A DNA stretch of 64,000 nucleotides. Source: Pedococcus aerophilus (GTDB lineage Bacteria; Actinomycetota; Actinomycetes; Actinomycetales; Dermatophilaceae). The stretch spans positions 264,485-328,484 of the forward strand of contig NZ_BAAARN010000003.1 of the NCBI RefSeq assembly GCF_039532215.1, read 5' to 3'. The notes beneath the pieces were generated by a model. The model worked only from the letters and a program-made list of their open reading frames with translations. It did not search any database and had not been told where the DNA came from. Position 1 is the stretch's first letter; each line of letters begins with the position of its first letter. Positions 28,981 to 37,803 of this stretch are shown in pieces. The position numbers were made by a program, and so were the translations under genes.

Positions 28981-30389
28981 CGACCGAGCTCACCGACGCC
29001 CTGGACTCCCTCGCCGCCGATGTCGACGTCACACCACCCCGGACCGATCTCGCGACGGCCGCGTGGACCCGGGGGCGGCGGGCCCGCACGCGTGCCCGGG
29101 CGAGCAGGGTCGCCCTCGCGGCCGCGGCAGTCGTGACCGTGGTGGCAGCCGTCCTGCCCGGGTCGTGGGACCGCTCGGCGCTGCCCTCCAGCTCCAGGGA
29201 GACCTCGTCCACCGGCTACCCCGTCCGGATCACCAAGCCGTGGACCACCGAGGACCTGCCCCTGCGCGGCGAACCGCTGGCCGGCGTGCTCCTGTCCGAG
29301 GCCCGCGGCTACACCGGCTGGTATGCCGTCACCAAGGACGGCGACCTCCGTCGCCTCCCCGTGAGCGGCGGGTTCATGCGTGGGAACGTCCCCACTCTCT
29401 CGGACGACGGGCGGCTGATCGGCTACGTCGACTCCAGCAGCGGGCAGTACGTGCTGCACGACGTCGTCTCCGGTCGGGTCACCTCGTTCCCTGACGTGCG
29501 CGCGGAGAACTCCACGGACCCTCAGGCGGAAGCGCCGGCGCCGTACAGGGTCGGTCCACAGATCCCCGGCTACGTCTCCCCCGACGGGGTGCACGTCGCC
29601 GTCCCGGGCACGACGGGGACCGACGGCACGACTGCGATCCTCGTCCTCGGCACAGACGGCTCGGTGCGTCCGGTCGCCGTCGGCGGCGAGGACGGCCTCG
29701 TCGGGTGGCTCGACGACCAGACGCTGCTGACCATGAACAGCAAGGACTCAGGTCCCGACGACGCCGGGGTCTCGACCCTCACCCCCGTCGCCATCGGGCT
29801 CGACGGCACGACCCGCCGCCTGCCCACCCTGCGCCCGTCGGAGCCCGTCGCCGCGTTCAGCTACAGCCAGTGGAGCCCGGCCCTCTCGCCGGACCACCGG
29901 TCGCTCGCCATGGGCCTCTCGGACCACGGAAGACCTTCCTCCCTGGTCTTCGACCTCGCAGATGGGCGGGAGGTCGAGAGCCGGCGCGATTCGACCATCC
30001 TGCCGGGCTCTCCGACGGTGAACGCCTCGACGTCGGGGATGAAGCACATCGAGTGGGCCGGGAGCACCTGGTACGGCGTGCTCCCGGGCCCGGCGGTCCG
30101 CGCCATGGCACCACAGTCCTCGACGGACGACCCCGCGATCGTCGTCGACCCCCGGCTCGACACCGCATGGCTCGACCTCGCCGACGACGCCCTCTCGGGT
30201 CCGGCCCACGGCAACGTCCTGGGCACCGCCGACACGTGGGTCGCGTGGCACTGGCGCGAGGTGCTCATCGCAGCGGGCGTGCTGATCCTCGTCGCGCTCG
30301 GCCTCCACCTGACGGCCGGACGGAGCCAGCAACCGGTCAGGCGTTCGCCGACCCGGCCCCGGGGACCTGACCGAAGGCGTGACGCCTGA
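28977..30389 (+). CDS. Membrane-anchored propeller-like protein, probable anti-sigma partner
   Basis: 470 aa, ATG overlapping the sigma gene stop. A short cytoplasmic N-terminus (residues 1-45, TELTDALDSLAADVDVTPPRTDLATAAWTRGRRARTRARA) precedes a transmembrane helix (about 46-62). The large extracytoplasmic part has repeated strand segments (LPTLSDDGRLIGYVDS, YVSPDGVHVAVPG, ALSPDHRSLAMGLSDHGRPSSLVFDL) suggesting a beta-propeller. A second hydrophobic helix lies near 432-450. Position and topology suggest it senses an envelope signal for the sigma factor. Its 3' end overlaps the opposing TrmH gene by 53 nt. Confidence 0.75.
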   Translation: MTTELTDALDSLAADVDVTPPRTDLATAAWTRGRRARTRARASRVALAAAAVVTVVAAVLPGSWDRSALPSSSRETSSTGYPVRITKPWTTEDLPLRGEPLAGVLLSEARGYTGWYAVTKDGDLRRLPVSGGFMRGNVPTLSDDGRLIGYVDSSSGQYVLHDVVSGRVTSFPDVRAENSTDPQAEAPAPYRVGPQIPGYVSPDGVHVAVPGTTGTDGTTAILVLGTDGSVRPVAVGGEDGLVGWLDDQTLLTMNSKDSGPDDAGVSTLTPVAIGLDGTTRRLPTLRPSEPVAAFSYSQWSPALSPDHRSLAMGLSDHGRPSSLVFDLADGREVESRRDSTILPGSPTVNASTSGMKHIEWAGSTWYGVLPGPAVRAMAPQSSTDDPAIVVDPRLDTAWLDLADDALSGPAHGNVLGTADTWVAWHWREVLIAAGVLILVALGLHLTAGRSQQPVRRSPTRPRGPDRRRDA

Positions 30390-31032
30390 CCCACGCGTGC
30401 ATGGCGACAGCTGCCGCGGCACCGGCGTTGATCGAGCGGGTCGAGCCGAACTGCTCGATGTGCAGCACCACGTCGCACGCCTCCCGCATGTCACCCGAGA
30501 GCCCCGGCCCCTCCTGACCGAAGACCAGGACGCACTCGCGCGGGAGGTCGTGGGTCTCCAGCGGCACCGAGCCGGGCAGGTTGTCGATACCTATGAGCGG
30601 TATGGCGCGTGGCCGGCCCGCGTCGTCGCGTCCGGCGGTCGCGGCCCAGGCGACGAGGTCGTCGACGGTCGGGTGGTGGTGCTCGTGCTGGTAGCGGTCG
30701 GTGACCATGGCGCCCCGGCGGTTCCACCGGCGCTTGCCGACGATGTGGAAAGCCTTGGCGTTGAAGGCGTTCGCTGTCCGGATCACCGAGCCGATGTTGA
30801 AGTCGTGGCCCCAGTTCTCCACGGCGACGTGGAACTCGTGGCGGTGGGTGTCGAGGTCGGCGACGATCGCGTCGTGCCGCCAGTAGCGGTAGGCGTCGAC
30901 GACGTTGCGCCGGTCGCCGTCCCGGAGCAGATCGGGGTCCCAGTGCTCCCCCGACGGCCACTCGCCCTTCCACGGGCCGACGCCGACCGCGTCCTCCGCG
31001 GGCTGGTGCTCCGCCGGCGCCTGTTCGCTCAC
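30337..31032 (-). CDS. TrmH/SpoU-family RNA 2'-O-methyltransferase
   Basis: 231 aa. The SPOUT fold is shown by EFHVAVENWGHDFNIGSVIRTANAFNAKAFHIVGKRRWNRRG, then CVLVFGQEGPGLSGDMREACDVVLHIEQFGSTRSINAGAAAAVAMHAW, the knot that binds SAM. It methylates a ribose in tRNA or rRNA; the site is unknown. Start is GTG at 31032. It uses two ATA codons, very rare here, in RAIPLIGID, one inside a motif copy. The gene overlaps the opposing propeller gene at its 3' end. Confidence 0.9.
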   Translation of the reverse strand: MSEQAPAEHQPAEDAVGVGPWKGEWPSGEHWDPDLLRDGDRRNVVDAYRYWRHDAIVADLDTHRHEFHVAVENWGHDFNIGSVIRTANAFNAKAFHIVGKRRWNRRGAMVTDRYQHEHHHPTVDDLVAWAATAGRDDAGRPRAIPLIGIDNLPGSVPLETHDLPRECVLVFGQEGPGLSGDMREACDVVLHIEQFGSTRSINAGAAAAVAMHAWVRRHAFGQVPGAGSANA

Positions 31033-31156
31033 CGGGCCACCCTAGGCGCACGCCGCCACGCGGCGGCCGGTCGGCAGCAGGTCCCGCAGACTCACACCAT
31101 CCGCACAGGCGAGGATGCGGGCGGACCACGGCGGGCGGCATACCCTTGTCCGCGTG

Positions 31157-31846
31157 ATGACACCCTCGCTCGGCCCCGACTGGATGGACCCCCAGTGGCT
31201 CCTCGCACGCTTCGGGTCCCAGTTCTTCTGGGTCAGCGCCGCCATCGTCTTCGTCGAGTGCGGCCTGCTCTTCCCGATCCTCCCGGGTGACTCCCTGCTC
31301 TTCGCGGTGGGACTGTTCATCGCCGAGGGCTCGATCAAGATCAACATCGCGCTGGCCTGCCTGGTCCTCACGCTGGTCGCGTTCGCGGGCAACGTCGTCG
31401 GCTACGAGATCGGCCGCGCGCTGGGCGCGCCGCTCTACGAGCGCGAGGGTCGTTTCCTCAAGAAGAAGTACTTCGACCAGACCCACGAGTTCTTCGAGCG
31501 CCACGGCGCCAAGGCCCTGGTGCTGGGCCGGTTCGTCCCGATCGTGCGGACCTTCATCACCGTCGTCGCCGGGGTCGGCCGGATGGACCGCCGCCACTTC
31601 TTCGTGTGGAGCGCGGTGGGGTCGGTGCTCTGGGCCAGCGGCCTGACCCTGATCGGCTACTTCCTCGGCCAGGCCTTCCCGGTGCTCAAGGACCACCTCG
31701 AGGCCGCGATCCTGGCGATCGTCCTCGTGTCGGTGATCCCGATGGCCATCGAGGTCGTCCGGGCCCGGCGCGGCCACACCGCGAGCGAGGTCATCCTCGA
31801 AGAAGCCGGGGAGGCCTTCGACGACGTCAGGGACGACCGGGCCTGA
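31157..31846 (+). CDS. DedA family membrane protein
   Basis: 229-aa integral membrane protein of the DedA/SNARE-associated family. Signatures: FVECGLLFPILPGDSLLFAVGLF, AFAGNVVGYEIGRALG, RHGAKALVLGRFVPIVRTFITVVAGVGRMDRRHFFVWSAVGSVLWA. These proteins are now linked to undecaprenyl-phosphate or phospholipid recycling. GTG at 31154 and ATG at 31157 are adjacent; no ribosome site is seen, so the mRNA may be leaderless. A GGCATAC motif lies 14 nt upstream. Confidence 0.92.
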   Translation: MTPSLGPDWMDPQWLLARFGSQFFWVSAAIVFVECGLLFPILPGDSLLFAVGLFIAEGSIKINIALACLVLTLVAFAGNVVGYEIGRALGAPLYEREGRFLKKKYFDQTHEFFERHGAKALVLGRFVPIVRTFITVVAGVGRMDRRHFFVWSAVGSVLWASGLTLIGYFLGQAFPVLKDHLEAAILAIVLVSVIPMAIEVVRARRGHTASEVILEEAGEAFDDVRDDRA

Positions 31847-31860
31847 GGCCCCGCCGGGAG

Positions 31861-32505
31861 CTACAGCTCGATGATCCCGGCGCGCAGGGCAGCGGTCACG
31901 GCTGCCGTGCGGTCGGTGACGCCGAGCTTCTCGAAGGCCCGGAGCAGGTGCGTCTTCACCGTGGCCTCGCCGATGTGCAGCTCGCGGCCGACGGCGGCGT
32001 TCGACAGGCCCTTGGCCACGCAGCGCAGCACCTCGGTCTCCCGCTCGGTCAGCGACGGACCGGCCGGCGCACGCATGCGGCTGGCCAGCCGGGCGACGAC
32101 CGGCGGAGCGAGCACCGTCTCGCCCCGAGCCGCGCGACGGATCGCGTCCGCCAGCACCTCGCGCGGCGAGTCCTTGAGCAGGTAGCCGTTGGCCCCGGCC
32201 TCCACGGCCCGCACGATGTCGGCGTCGGTGTCGTAGGTCGTGAGGACGAGCACCGCCGGCGCACCGGCCGAGCCCCGGAGCCGCGCGGTCGCCGCTGCAC
32301 CGTCGAGCACGGGCATCCGCAGGTCCATCAGGACCACGTCCGGCGAGAGGCGCTCGGCCAGCAGGACCGCCTCGGCTCCGTCGGCGGCCTCGCCGACCAC
32401 CTCGAAGTCGGCGTGCTCCGACAGCATCGCCACGAGTCCCATCCGCACGACGGGGTGGTCGTCGACGACGAGCAGCCGCAGGGATGTCGACGGCTCGGCG
32501 GTCAT
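31861..32505 (-). CDS. NarL/FixJ-type response regulator
   Basis: 214 aa. Receiver domain at residues 9-125 (LRLLVVDDHPVVRMG, phospho-acceptor Asp in DVVLMDLRMP, Lys in GYLLKDSP). LuxR HTH at 150-210 (LTERETEVLRCVAKGLSNAAVGRELHIGEATVKTHLLRAFEKLGV). Its start overlaps the kinase stop by 4 nt; last gene of a four-gene exporter and two-component operon starting at 35432. Confidence 0.95.
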   Translation of the reverse strand: MTAEPSTSLRLLVVDDHPVVRMGLVAMLSEHADFEVVGEAADGAEAVLLAERLSPDVVLMDLRMPVLDGAAATARLRGSAGAPAVLVLTTYDTDADIVRAVEAGANGYLLKDSPREVLADAIRRAARGETVLAPPVVARLASRMRAPAGPSLTERETEVLRCVAKGLSNAAVGRELHIGEATVKTHLLRAFEKLGVTDRTAAVTAALRAGIIEL

Positions 32506-33725
32506 CGCGGCACCTCCATCCGCAGACGGGTCCCCGACCCCGGGGCGCTGTGCACCTCGAACCGACCGCCGACCTCGTCGGCGCGCGCCGTGGCGCCGTC
32601 GAGCCCGTAGCCACGGTCGGGGGTGTCGGGAGCGAACCCGACCCCGTCGTCGGCGACCTCGAGGGACACCGGGGAGTCGGCGGCATACGTGAGGCGCACC
32701 TCGAAGCTGCCCGCGTGGGCGTGCCGTCGGACGTTGGCCAAGCCCTCCTGGGCCGTGCGGAGCAGGACCACCTCGGAGTTGGCGGGAAGCACGGTCGGCT
32801 CGCCCTGGACCACGAGGCTCCCGCGCATGCCGGACTCGGCGGCCACCGCGTCGACGAGCCGGCCGAGGGCCTCGGACAGCGTGCGGGACTGGAGGTGTCC
32901 GGGGGTCGTCTCGGCGACGATGAGGCGCGCCTCGGAGAGGTTGTCGGCAGCGGTCTGCTCGATGAGGCGCACCCGCTCGCGCACCACGTCCAGGTCGCCG
33001 CGGTCGAGCGCCGCCTCGGTCGCGCGGGCCAGCGTGACGAGCGAGGTGAAGCCCTGGGCGAGGGTGTCGTGGATCTCGCGGGACATGCGTTCGCGTTCTC
33101 CTGCAACGCCCTGGGCGCGTTCGGCGGCGGCCAGCTGGGCCTGGGTCCGCCGCAGCTCGTCGATGGTGAACGCCCGGCTGTCGGCCTCGTTGATGATCTT
33201 GTGGATGAACAGGCCCAGGGCCAACGAGATCGACAACGTGATGACGGTGCTGATGGCGATGCCGACGGCGTCGTCGCCGGTGCGGGGGGCCTGCCACAGC
33301 CGCACCGCCCCGATGGCCACGACCGCGGCGACCACGACGGCGGCGGCCCGGTTGCGCGGCAGCATCGCCCACGTCTGCGGGAACAGGCCGAACGTCAGGA
33401 TCCACGCCGTGCCCGACCCGTCGAGGGCCATGAGGGCGACCAGTCCGACCCAGGCGACCGTCAGGTAGAGGTTGGCGGCCCGGGGAGCCTGCTCGCCGAT
33501 GCCGCGACGGCCCCAGACGGCGTAGGCCGCCGCGATCACCGCGAGGCCCACGAGCGACCACCCGACGTGGTCACCGTCCTCGGCCAGCAGGACCGCAGCC
33601 GTCGTCGCGACGAGGACCCCGAAGAACAGGTGCCACCAGACGAGCTGCCGGCGCCACATCTCGTCGAGCTCGCCGGACGACGTCCCGGGCTCGGGGCGGC
33701 AGTCCGAGGGCTGGTCGGCGCTCAT
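32502..33725 (-). CDS. Sensor histidine kinase, HisKA_3 (NarX/DesK) type
   Basis: 407 aa. Six hydrophobic segments lie between residues 30 and 195, with little periplasmic sequence, like DesK-type membrane sensors. DHp: GERERMSREIHDTLAQGFTSLVTLAR with the phospho-His. HATPase: LRTAQEGLANVRRHAHAG (N box), VADDGVGF (G1). The usual GLxGMRER segment reads RGYGLDGATARADEVGG, a mild departure. It partners the overlapping response regulator and follows ABC exporter genes it probably regulates. Confidence 0.92.
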   Translation of the reverse strand: MSADQPSDCRPEPGTSSGELDEMWRRQLVWWHLFFGVLVATTAAVLLAEDGDHVGWSLVGLAVIAAAYAVWGRRGIGEQAPRAANLYLTVAWVGLVALMALDGSGTAWILTFGLFPQTWAMLPRNRAAAVVVAAVVAIGAVRLWQAPRTGDDAVGIAISTVITLSISLALGLFIHKIINEADSRAFTIDELRRTQAQLAAAERAQGVAGERERMSREIHDTLAQGFTSLVTLARATEAALDRGDLDVVRERVRLIEQTAADNLSEARLIVAETTPGHLQSRTLSEALGRLVDAVAAESGMRGSLVVQGEPTVLPANSEVVLLRTAQEGLANVRRHAHAGSFEVRLTYAADSPVSLEVADDGVGFAPDTPDRGYGLDGATARADEVGGRFEVHSAPGSGTRLRMEVPR

Positions 33726-33732
33726 CGCCCCA

Positions 33733-34536
33733 TCATGTCGTGCCGCGCTTGGTCCAGCGGAAGGTCCTGGCGCACAGGAGGAGTCCGGCGACGAGCCAGA
33801 CAGCGAGGACGAGCGCGGTGCGGCCGTGCTCCCAGACCCCGGCCATCTCCTGGGTCTGCCAGTCGTCGGGGAAGAACACCGAGCGCATCCCCTGCGCGAT
33901 CCACTTCAGCGGGAAGACGCTCGCCACCTGCTTGAGCCAGTCGGGCAGGTCGGTGAAGGCGAAGTAGACGCCCGAGATGAACTGCAGGACCAGTGTCGGG
34001 GCGATGACGATCGCCCCGACCGAGCGCGACGAGGAGGCCATGGAGGAGTAGGCGATCCCGAGCACCGTGCCGGTCGCCACGCCGAGCAGGAAGACCCAGA
34101 GGAACGTCACCCAGTTGCCGGCGCTCGTGGGGAGCTGCACCCCGAACCCCACCTTGGCGATGAGGATGAGCAGGACGAACTGCGCCAGTGAGGTGACGGC
34201 GACGAGCCCGACCTTGCCCAGGAAGTAGGCGACGGGCGGCATCGGTGTCGACCGCAACCGCTTGAGGGTGCCGTCGTCGCGTTCGACCGCCACGCTCAGC
34301 GCCATCGACTGGAAGCTCGTCAGCATCACACCGGCCGCGACCATGCCGGGCAGGAAGAACCGCGCCGCGTTGACGCCGGACTGCTCCTCGTTGCCGAACT
34401 GGTCGCCGAAGATCGTGGCGAACATCGAGAGCATGAGGATCGGGAAGACGAAGGAGAAGAAGACGGCCTCCTTCTCGCGGAAGTACATCTTGAGCTCGAG
34501 GATGGTCCGGTCCCACCCGATCGCTGCGGTGTTCAT
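33733..34536 (-). CDS. ABC-2 type transporter permease
   Basis: 267 aa, about six transmembrane helices: FFSFVFPILMLSMFATIFGDQF, FFLPGMVAAGVMLTSFQSMAL, LAQFVLLILIAKVGFG, FLWVFLLGVATGTVLGIAY, VIAPTLVLQFISGVYF and a last one at LVLAVWLVAGLLL. ERDDGTLKRLRSTPMPP is the typical ABC-2 coupling helix. The ATG overlaps the ATPase stop by 4 nt; the kinase begins 7 nt after its stop. Exports a lipid, peptide or drug; substrate unknown. Confidence 0.92.
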   Translation of the reverse strand: MNTAAIGWDRTILELKMYFREKEAVFFSFVFPILMLSMFATIFGDQFGNEEQSGVNAARFFLPGMVAAGVMLTSFQSMALSVAVERDDGTLKRLRSTPMPPVAYFLGKVGLVAVTSLAQFVLLILIAKVGFGVQLPTSAGNWVTFLWVFLLGVATGTVLGIAYSSMASSSRSVGAIVIAPTLVLQFISGVYFAFTDLPDWLKQVASVFPLKWIAQGMRSVFFPDDWQTQEMAGVWEHGRTALVLAVWLVAGLLLCARTFRWTKRGTT

Positions 34537-35432
34537 GCCGACACCGCCACGGCGTCGGCCGCACCGGTCACGCCGGCGACGCCGGCTTCGTCGAGGTGCG
34601 GGGCGATGAGTCCCAGGTAGGTGTCCTCGAGGGAGGGCCGACTGACGGTCAGCCGTGGGACCTCGCCGCCCAGCCGGGCCGCCAGCCCTGCGACGTACTG
34701 CGTCGGCATGCTGGTCCGCTCGCTGCGGCGGCTCCCGTCCTCCTCCCACGACACCGTGGCCTCCGAGGAGGCGCGTCCGCCGAGGTTCGCCGGGGTGTCG
34801 AGGGCGAGCATGCGACCGGCGGCGATGACGCCGACCCGGTCGGCGAGCTGCTCCGCCTCGTCGAGGTAGTGGGTCGTCAGCAGGATCGTCGTGCCGCCGT
34901 CCGCGAGGGAGCGGATGAGCTCCCAGAAGTCGCGGCGCGCCTGGGGGTCGAAGCCTGTCGTGGGTTCGTCGAGGAAGAGCAGCTCCGGTCGCCCGACGAT
35001 GCCCAGCGCCACGTCGAGACGGCGGCGCTGACCTCCGCTGAGCTTGCCGATCCGGTCGTCGGCCTTGTCCTCCAGGCCCACCGCTGCGATGACCTCGTCG
35101 ACGTCGCGCGGCGTGCGGTAGACCTTGGCGTTGCTGGAGATGACCTCTCGCGGCGTGAGCAGCTCCAGGCCCGTCGAGGTCTGGAGCACGATGCCCACGC
35201 GGTTGCGCCAGTCGAGGCCCGCGGTCTCGGGGTCGGCGCCGAGGACCGTGACCTCGCCGCCGTCACGGCGCCGGAATCCCTCGAGGATCTCGACCGTGGT
35301 GGTCTTGCCGGCGCCGTTGGGACCGAGCAGGGCGAACACCTCGCCCGCCTCGATCGTCAGGTCGAGGCCGTCGACGGCCTCACGGTTCCCGTAGGTCTTG
35401 CGCAGTCCGGTGACGGAGATCGGTGCGTCCAT
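34533..35432 (-). CDS. ABC transporter ATP-binding protein
   Basis: 299-aa DrrA/CcmA-like ATPase. Walker A LLGPNGAGKTTTVEIL, signature KLSGGQRRRLDVALG, Walker B LLFLDEPTTGFDP, H-loop LLTTHYLDEAEQLADR. The C-terminal extension (residues 215-299) is typical of drug exporters of this class and ends in a Val/Ala-rich tail. First gene of the exporter and two-component operon. Confidence 0.95.
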   Translation of the reverse strand: MDAPISVTGLRKTYGNREAVDGLDLTIEAGEVFALLGPNGAGKTTTVEILEGFRRRDGGEVTVLGADPETAGLDWRNRVGIVLQTSTGLELLTPREVISSNAKVYRTPRDVDEVIAAVGLEDKADDRIGKLSGGQRRRLDVALGIVGRPELLFLDEPTTGFDPQARRDFWELIRSLADGGTTILLTTHYLDEAEQLADRVGVIAAGRMLALDTPANLGGRASSEATVSWEEDGSRRSERTSMPTQYVAGLAARLGGEVPRLTVSRPSLEDTYLGLIAPHLDEAGVAGVTGAADAVAVSA

Positions 35433-35489
35433 GGGACCACCCTCCCGCGCGGGGCACCGGTCGTGGCAGCGTCAGCCGGTTGATTCGGC

Positions 35490-35507
35490 GTCCACCGACC
35501 GGTGGAC
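35490..35507. terminator. Short perfect hairpin between lemA and the ABC operon
   Basis: GTCCACCG-ac-CGGTGGAC, 8-bp arms, 58 nt before the ABC ATPase start and 96 nt after the lemA stop on the same strand. It may end the lemA transcript or be an operator for the exporter; a GTATGGC motif copy is at 35560. Confidence 0.4.
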
Positions 35508-35602
35508 CCGCGTCAGCCCCATTCGCGACCTCGTGCCCGGTGTTCCGGTCAAGACAGCCGTATGGCGCCGTGCAACCGGCTCTGCGGGTACGAAGTCGGG
35601 GC

Positions 35603-36301
35603 TCAGGACTGGGTGGGAGGCTGCGCGGGGGGCGCGGGCGGGGATGCAGGCGGGCTCTCCGGCGCAACCACGGGCGGAGCCGCGGGGACACCGGCCTCGG
35701 TGCCTGCGGCATACCCGCTCGGGGGCGGGATGGACGCGTCGCGCTGGCCGAAGTCGACCTTCACCGGGTCGCGCTCGGCGCCCTCGGCCTCGAAGTACTC
35801 CTCGCGCTTCACCTGGGCGAGCCCCGCGATGATGTTGGAGGGGATGGTCTCGACCTTGGTGTTCAGCTCGCGGACGTTGGCGTTGTAGTAGCGCCGGGCC
35901 GAGGCGATGCGGTCCTCGGTCGAGGTGAGCTCGGTCTGGAGGGCGAGGAAGTTCTGGTTGGCCTTGAGGTCGGGGTAGGCCTCGGCGACGGCGATGAGGC
36001 GGCCGAGCGCCTGGCTGAGCAACCCCTCGCTCTGCGCCTGCTGGGCCGGCGACTGACCGCCGGCCATGGCGGCGGAGCGCGCCTTCATGACGTCCTCGAG
36101 GGTGCCGCGCTCGTGGGCGGCATACCCCTTGACCGTCTCGACGAGGTTGCCGATGAGGTCGTGGCGACGGGTGAGCTCGACGTCGATCTGGCGCCAGGCC
36201 TCCTGCACGAGGTTGCGCAGCTTGATCAGGCCGTTGTAGATGCTGACGCCCCACAGGACCAGCAGCACGACGATGACGACGATGACGATCGCGGTGATCA
36301 T
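35603..36301 (-). CDS. lemA: LemA family protein
   Basis: 232 aa. One N-terminal transmembrane helix (AIVIVVIVVLLVLWGVSIYNGL) and a four-helix LemA domain (LRNLVQEAWRQIDVELTRRHDLIGNLVETVKGYAAHERGTLEDVMKARSAA, NQNFLALQTELTSTEDRIASARRYYNANVRELNTKVETIPSNIIA). The last 45 residues are Pro/Ala-rich and disordered. GGGGAG precedes the ATG. Role unknown; a membrane scaffold is often proposed. Confidence 0.93.
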   Translation of the reverse strand: MITAIVIVVIVVLLVLWGVSIYNGLIKLRNLVQEAWRQIDVELTRRHDLIGNLVETVKGYAAHERGTLEDVMKARSAAMAGGQSPAQQAQSEGLLSQALGRLIAVAEAYPDLKANQNFLALQTELTSTEDRIASARRYYNANVRELNTKVETIPSNIIAGLAQVKREEYFEAEGAERDPVKVDFGQRDASIPPPSGYAAGTEAGVPAAPPVVAPESPPASPPAPPAQPPTQS

Positions 36302-36342
36302 GGAACTCCCCTTGGCTCGGTCGTGACGGTCCTGGGCCGAGC

Positions 36343-36897
36343 CTAGGCGAGTCCGAGCTCCTCGAGGCCGTAGACGGAGCGGTACTCGATGCCGGCGTCG
36401 GCGAACCGCTTCTCCGCGCCGGTCGCGCGGTCGGCGATCGTGGCGATGGCGACGACCTCTGCCCCGGCCTCGCGGGCGGCGTCGACGGCGTCCAGCGGCG
36501 AGTTTCCGGTGGTCGTCGTGTCCTCGACGATGACCACGCGACGGCCCTCGATCGACGGGCCCTCGATGCGCTGCTGGAGACCGTGGGCCTTGCCCGCCTT
36601 GCGCACGACGAAGGCGTCCTTGCGGTCACCGGCGGCTGCGCTGGCGTGCAGGATCGCGGTGGCCACCGGGTCGGCGCCGAGCGTCAGGCCGCCGACGGCG
36701 TCGTAGTCGAGGTCGCCGATGAGGTCGCGCATGACGATCCCCACCAGCGGCGAGGCCTCACCGTCGAGGGTGATGCGGCGCAGGTCGACGTAGTAGTCGG
36801 CCTCCTTGCCGGAGGAGAGGGTGACGCGGCCGTGGACGATGGCCTTGTCCTTGACGATCTCGAGCAGGCGGGCGCGGGCGGCGGTGGAGTCGGTCAC
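36343..36897 (-). CDS. pyrE: Orotate phosphoribosyltransferase
   Basis: 184-aa pyrimidine enzyme joining orotate and PRPP to give OMP. HGRVTLSSGKEADYYVDLRRITL is the orotate region, GGLTLGADPVATAI a strand of the fold, VVRKAGKAHGLQQRIEG the catalytic loop, and VVIVEDTTTTGNSPLDAV the PRPP motif. GTG start. It stands alone, away from other pyr genes, and lies 41 nt upstream of lemA. Confidence 0.96.
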   Translation of the reverse strand: MTDSTAARARLLEIVKDKAIVHGRVTLSSGKEADYYVDLRRITLDGEASPLVGIVMRDLIGDLDYDAVGGLTLGADPVATAILHASAAAGDRKDAFVVRKAGKAHGLQQRIEGPSIEGRRVVIVEDTTTTGNSPLDAVDAAREAGAEVVAIATIADRATGAEKRFADAGIEYRSVYGLEELGLA

Positions 36898-36980
36898 GGC
36901 TCAGCAGCCTAGCGAGGACCGTCCCGCGAACGGTCGTGGCGCCGAACCGTGGGCGCCGGGGACGGCGCCATACGCAGGGC

Positions 36981-37766
36981 TCAGCGACTGCCCTTCGACC
37001 CGTCCTTGGGGCGGTGCACGGTCCTGGCCCGCGAGCGGACGAGGCCGCGCGGCACCAGCCGGAGGAGCGCCACGATGGCCTTGTACTGGCCACCGGGGAC
37101 GGACACGACCTTGCCCTTGGCCACGTCGTCGAGGCAGTCGCGGACGAGGCGGTGGGCGTCGAGCCACATGAACTCGGGAATGCCCGACATGTTGATGCCG
37201 GCTCGGTCGTGGAACTCGGTGTGCGTGAACCCCGGGCACAGCGCCGTCGCGGTGACGCCGGAGCCGGCGAGCTCGCCGGACAGTCCCTCGGTGAAGACGG
37301 TGACGAAGGACTTCTCGGCCGAGTAGGTGCCGGACGTGATGAAGCTGGCGACGGAGGAGACGTTGACGATGGCGCCGTGACCGCGCTCGCGCATCGCCCG
37401 GGCGGCGGCGTGGGAGAGGACGAAGACAGCCCGGCAGAGCACGTCGAACAGCGCCTCCTCCTCGGTGATGTCGTTGTCGAGGAACCGCTTCTTCAGCGAG
37501 TACCCCGCGTTGTTGACGAGCAGGTCCACCGGCCGCGCAGCGTCGGAGAGTCGCTCGGAGACCTGGCCCGTGTCGGCGCGGTCGGACAGGTCGGCGACGA
37601 GGATCTCGGTGCCCACCTTGTACTTCGCGCGCAGCTCGTCGGACAGGTTCTCCAGCCGCACGCGGTCCCGGGCCACGAGGACGACGTCGTGCCCCCGCTC
37701 GGCGAGCTGGTGGGCGAAGGACAGTCCGATGCCGGCGGTGGCGCCGGTGACGAGGGCGGTGCTCAT
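36981..37766 (-). CDS. Short-chain dehydrogenase/reductase (classical SDR)
   Basis: 261 aa. Cofactor motif TGATAGIGLSFAHQLAERG, VLVARDRVRL (Arg favours NADP), LLVNNAGYS, catalytic Ser in VNVSSVASF, and Tyr/Lys in GTYSAEKSFV. The C-terminal basic tail (RSRARTVHRPKDGSKGSR) is unusual and may be disordered. Substrate unknown. The start at 37766 begins directly with STALVTGATAGIG. It is divergent from the exonuclease gene, 37 nt away. Confidence 0.9.
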   Translation of the reverse strand: MSTALVTGATAGIGLSFAHQLAERGHDVVLVARDRVRLENLSDELRAKYKVGTEILVADLSDRADTGQVSERLSDAARPVDLLVNNAGYSLKKRFLDNDITEEEALFDVLCRAVFVLSHAAARAMRERGHGAIVNVSSVASFITSGTYSAEKSFVTVFTEGLSGELAGSGVTATALCPGFTHTEFHDRAGINMSGIPEFMWLDAHRLVRDCLDDVAKGKVVSVPGGQYKAIVALLRLVPRGLVRSRARTVHRPKDGSKGSR

Positions 37767-37803
37767 GGAGCCCACTCTAGGTGCGCCCCATAAGGTTGGC
37801 ATC

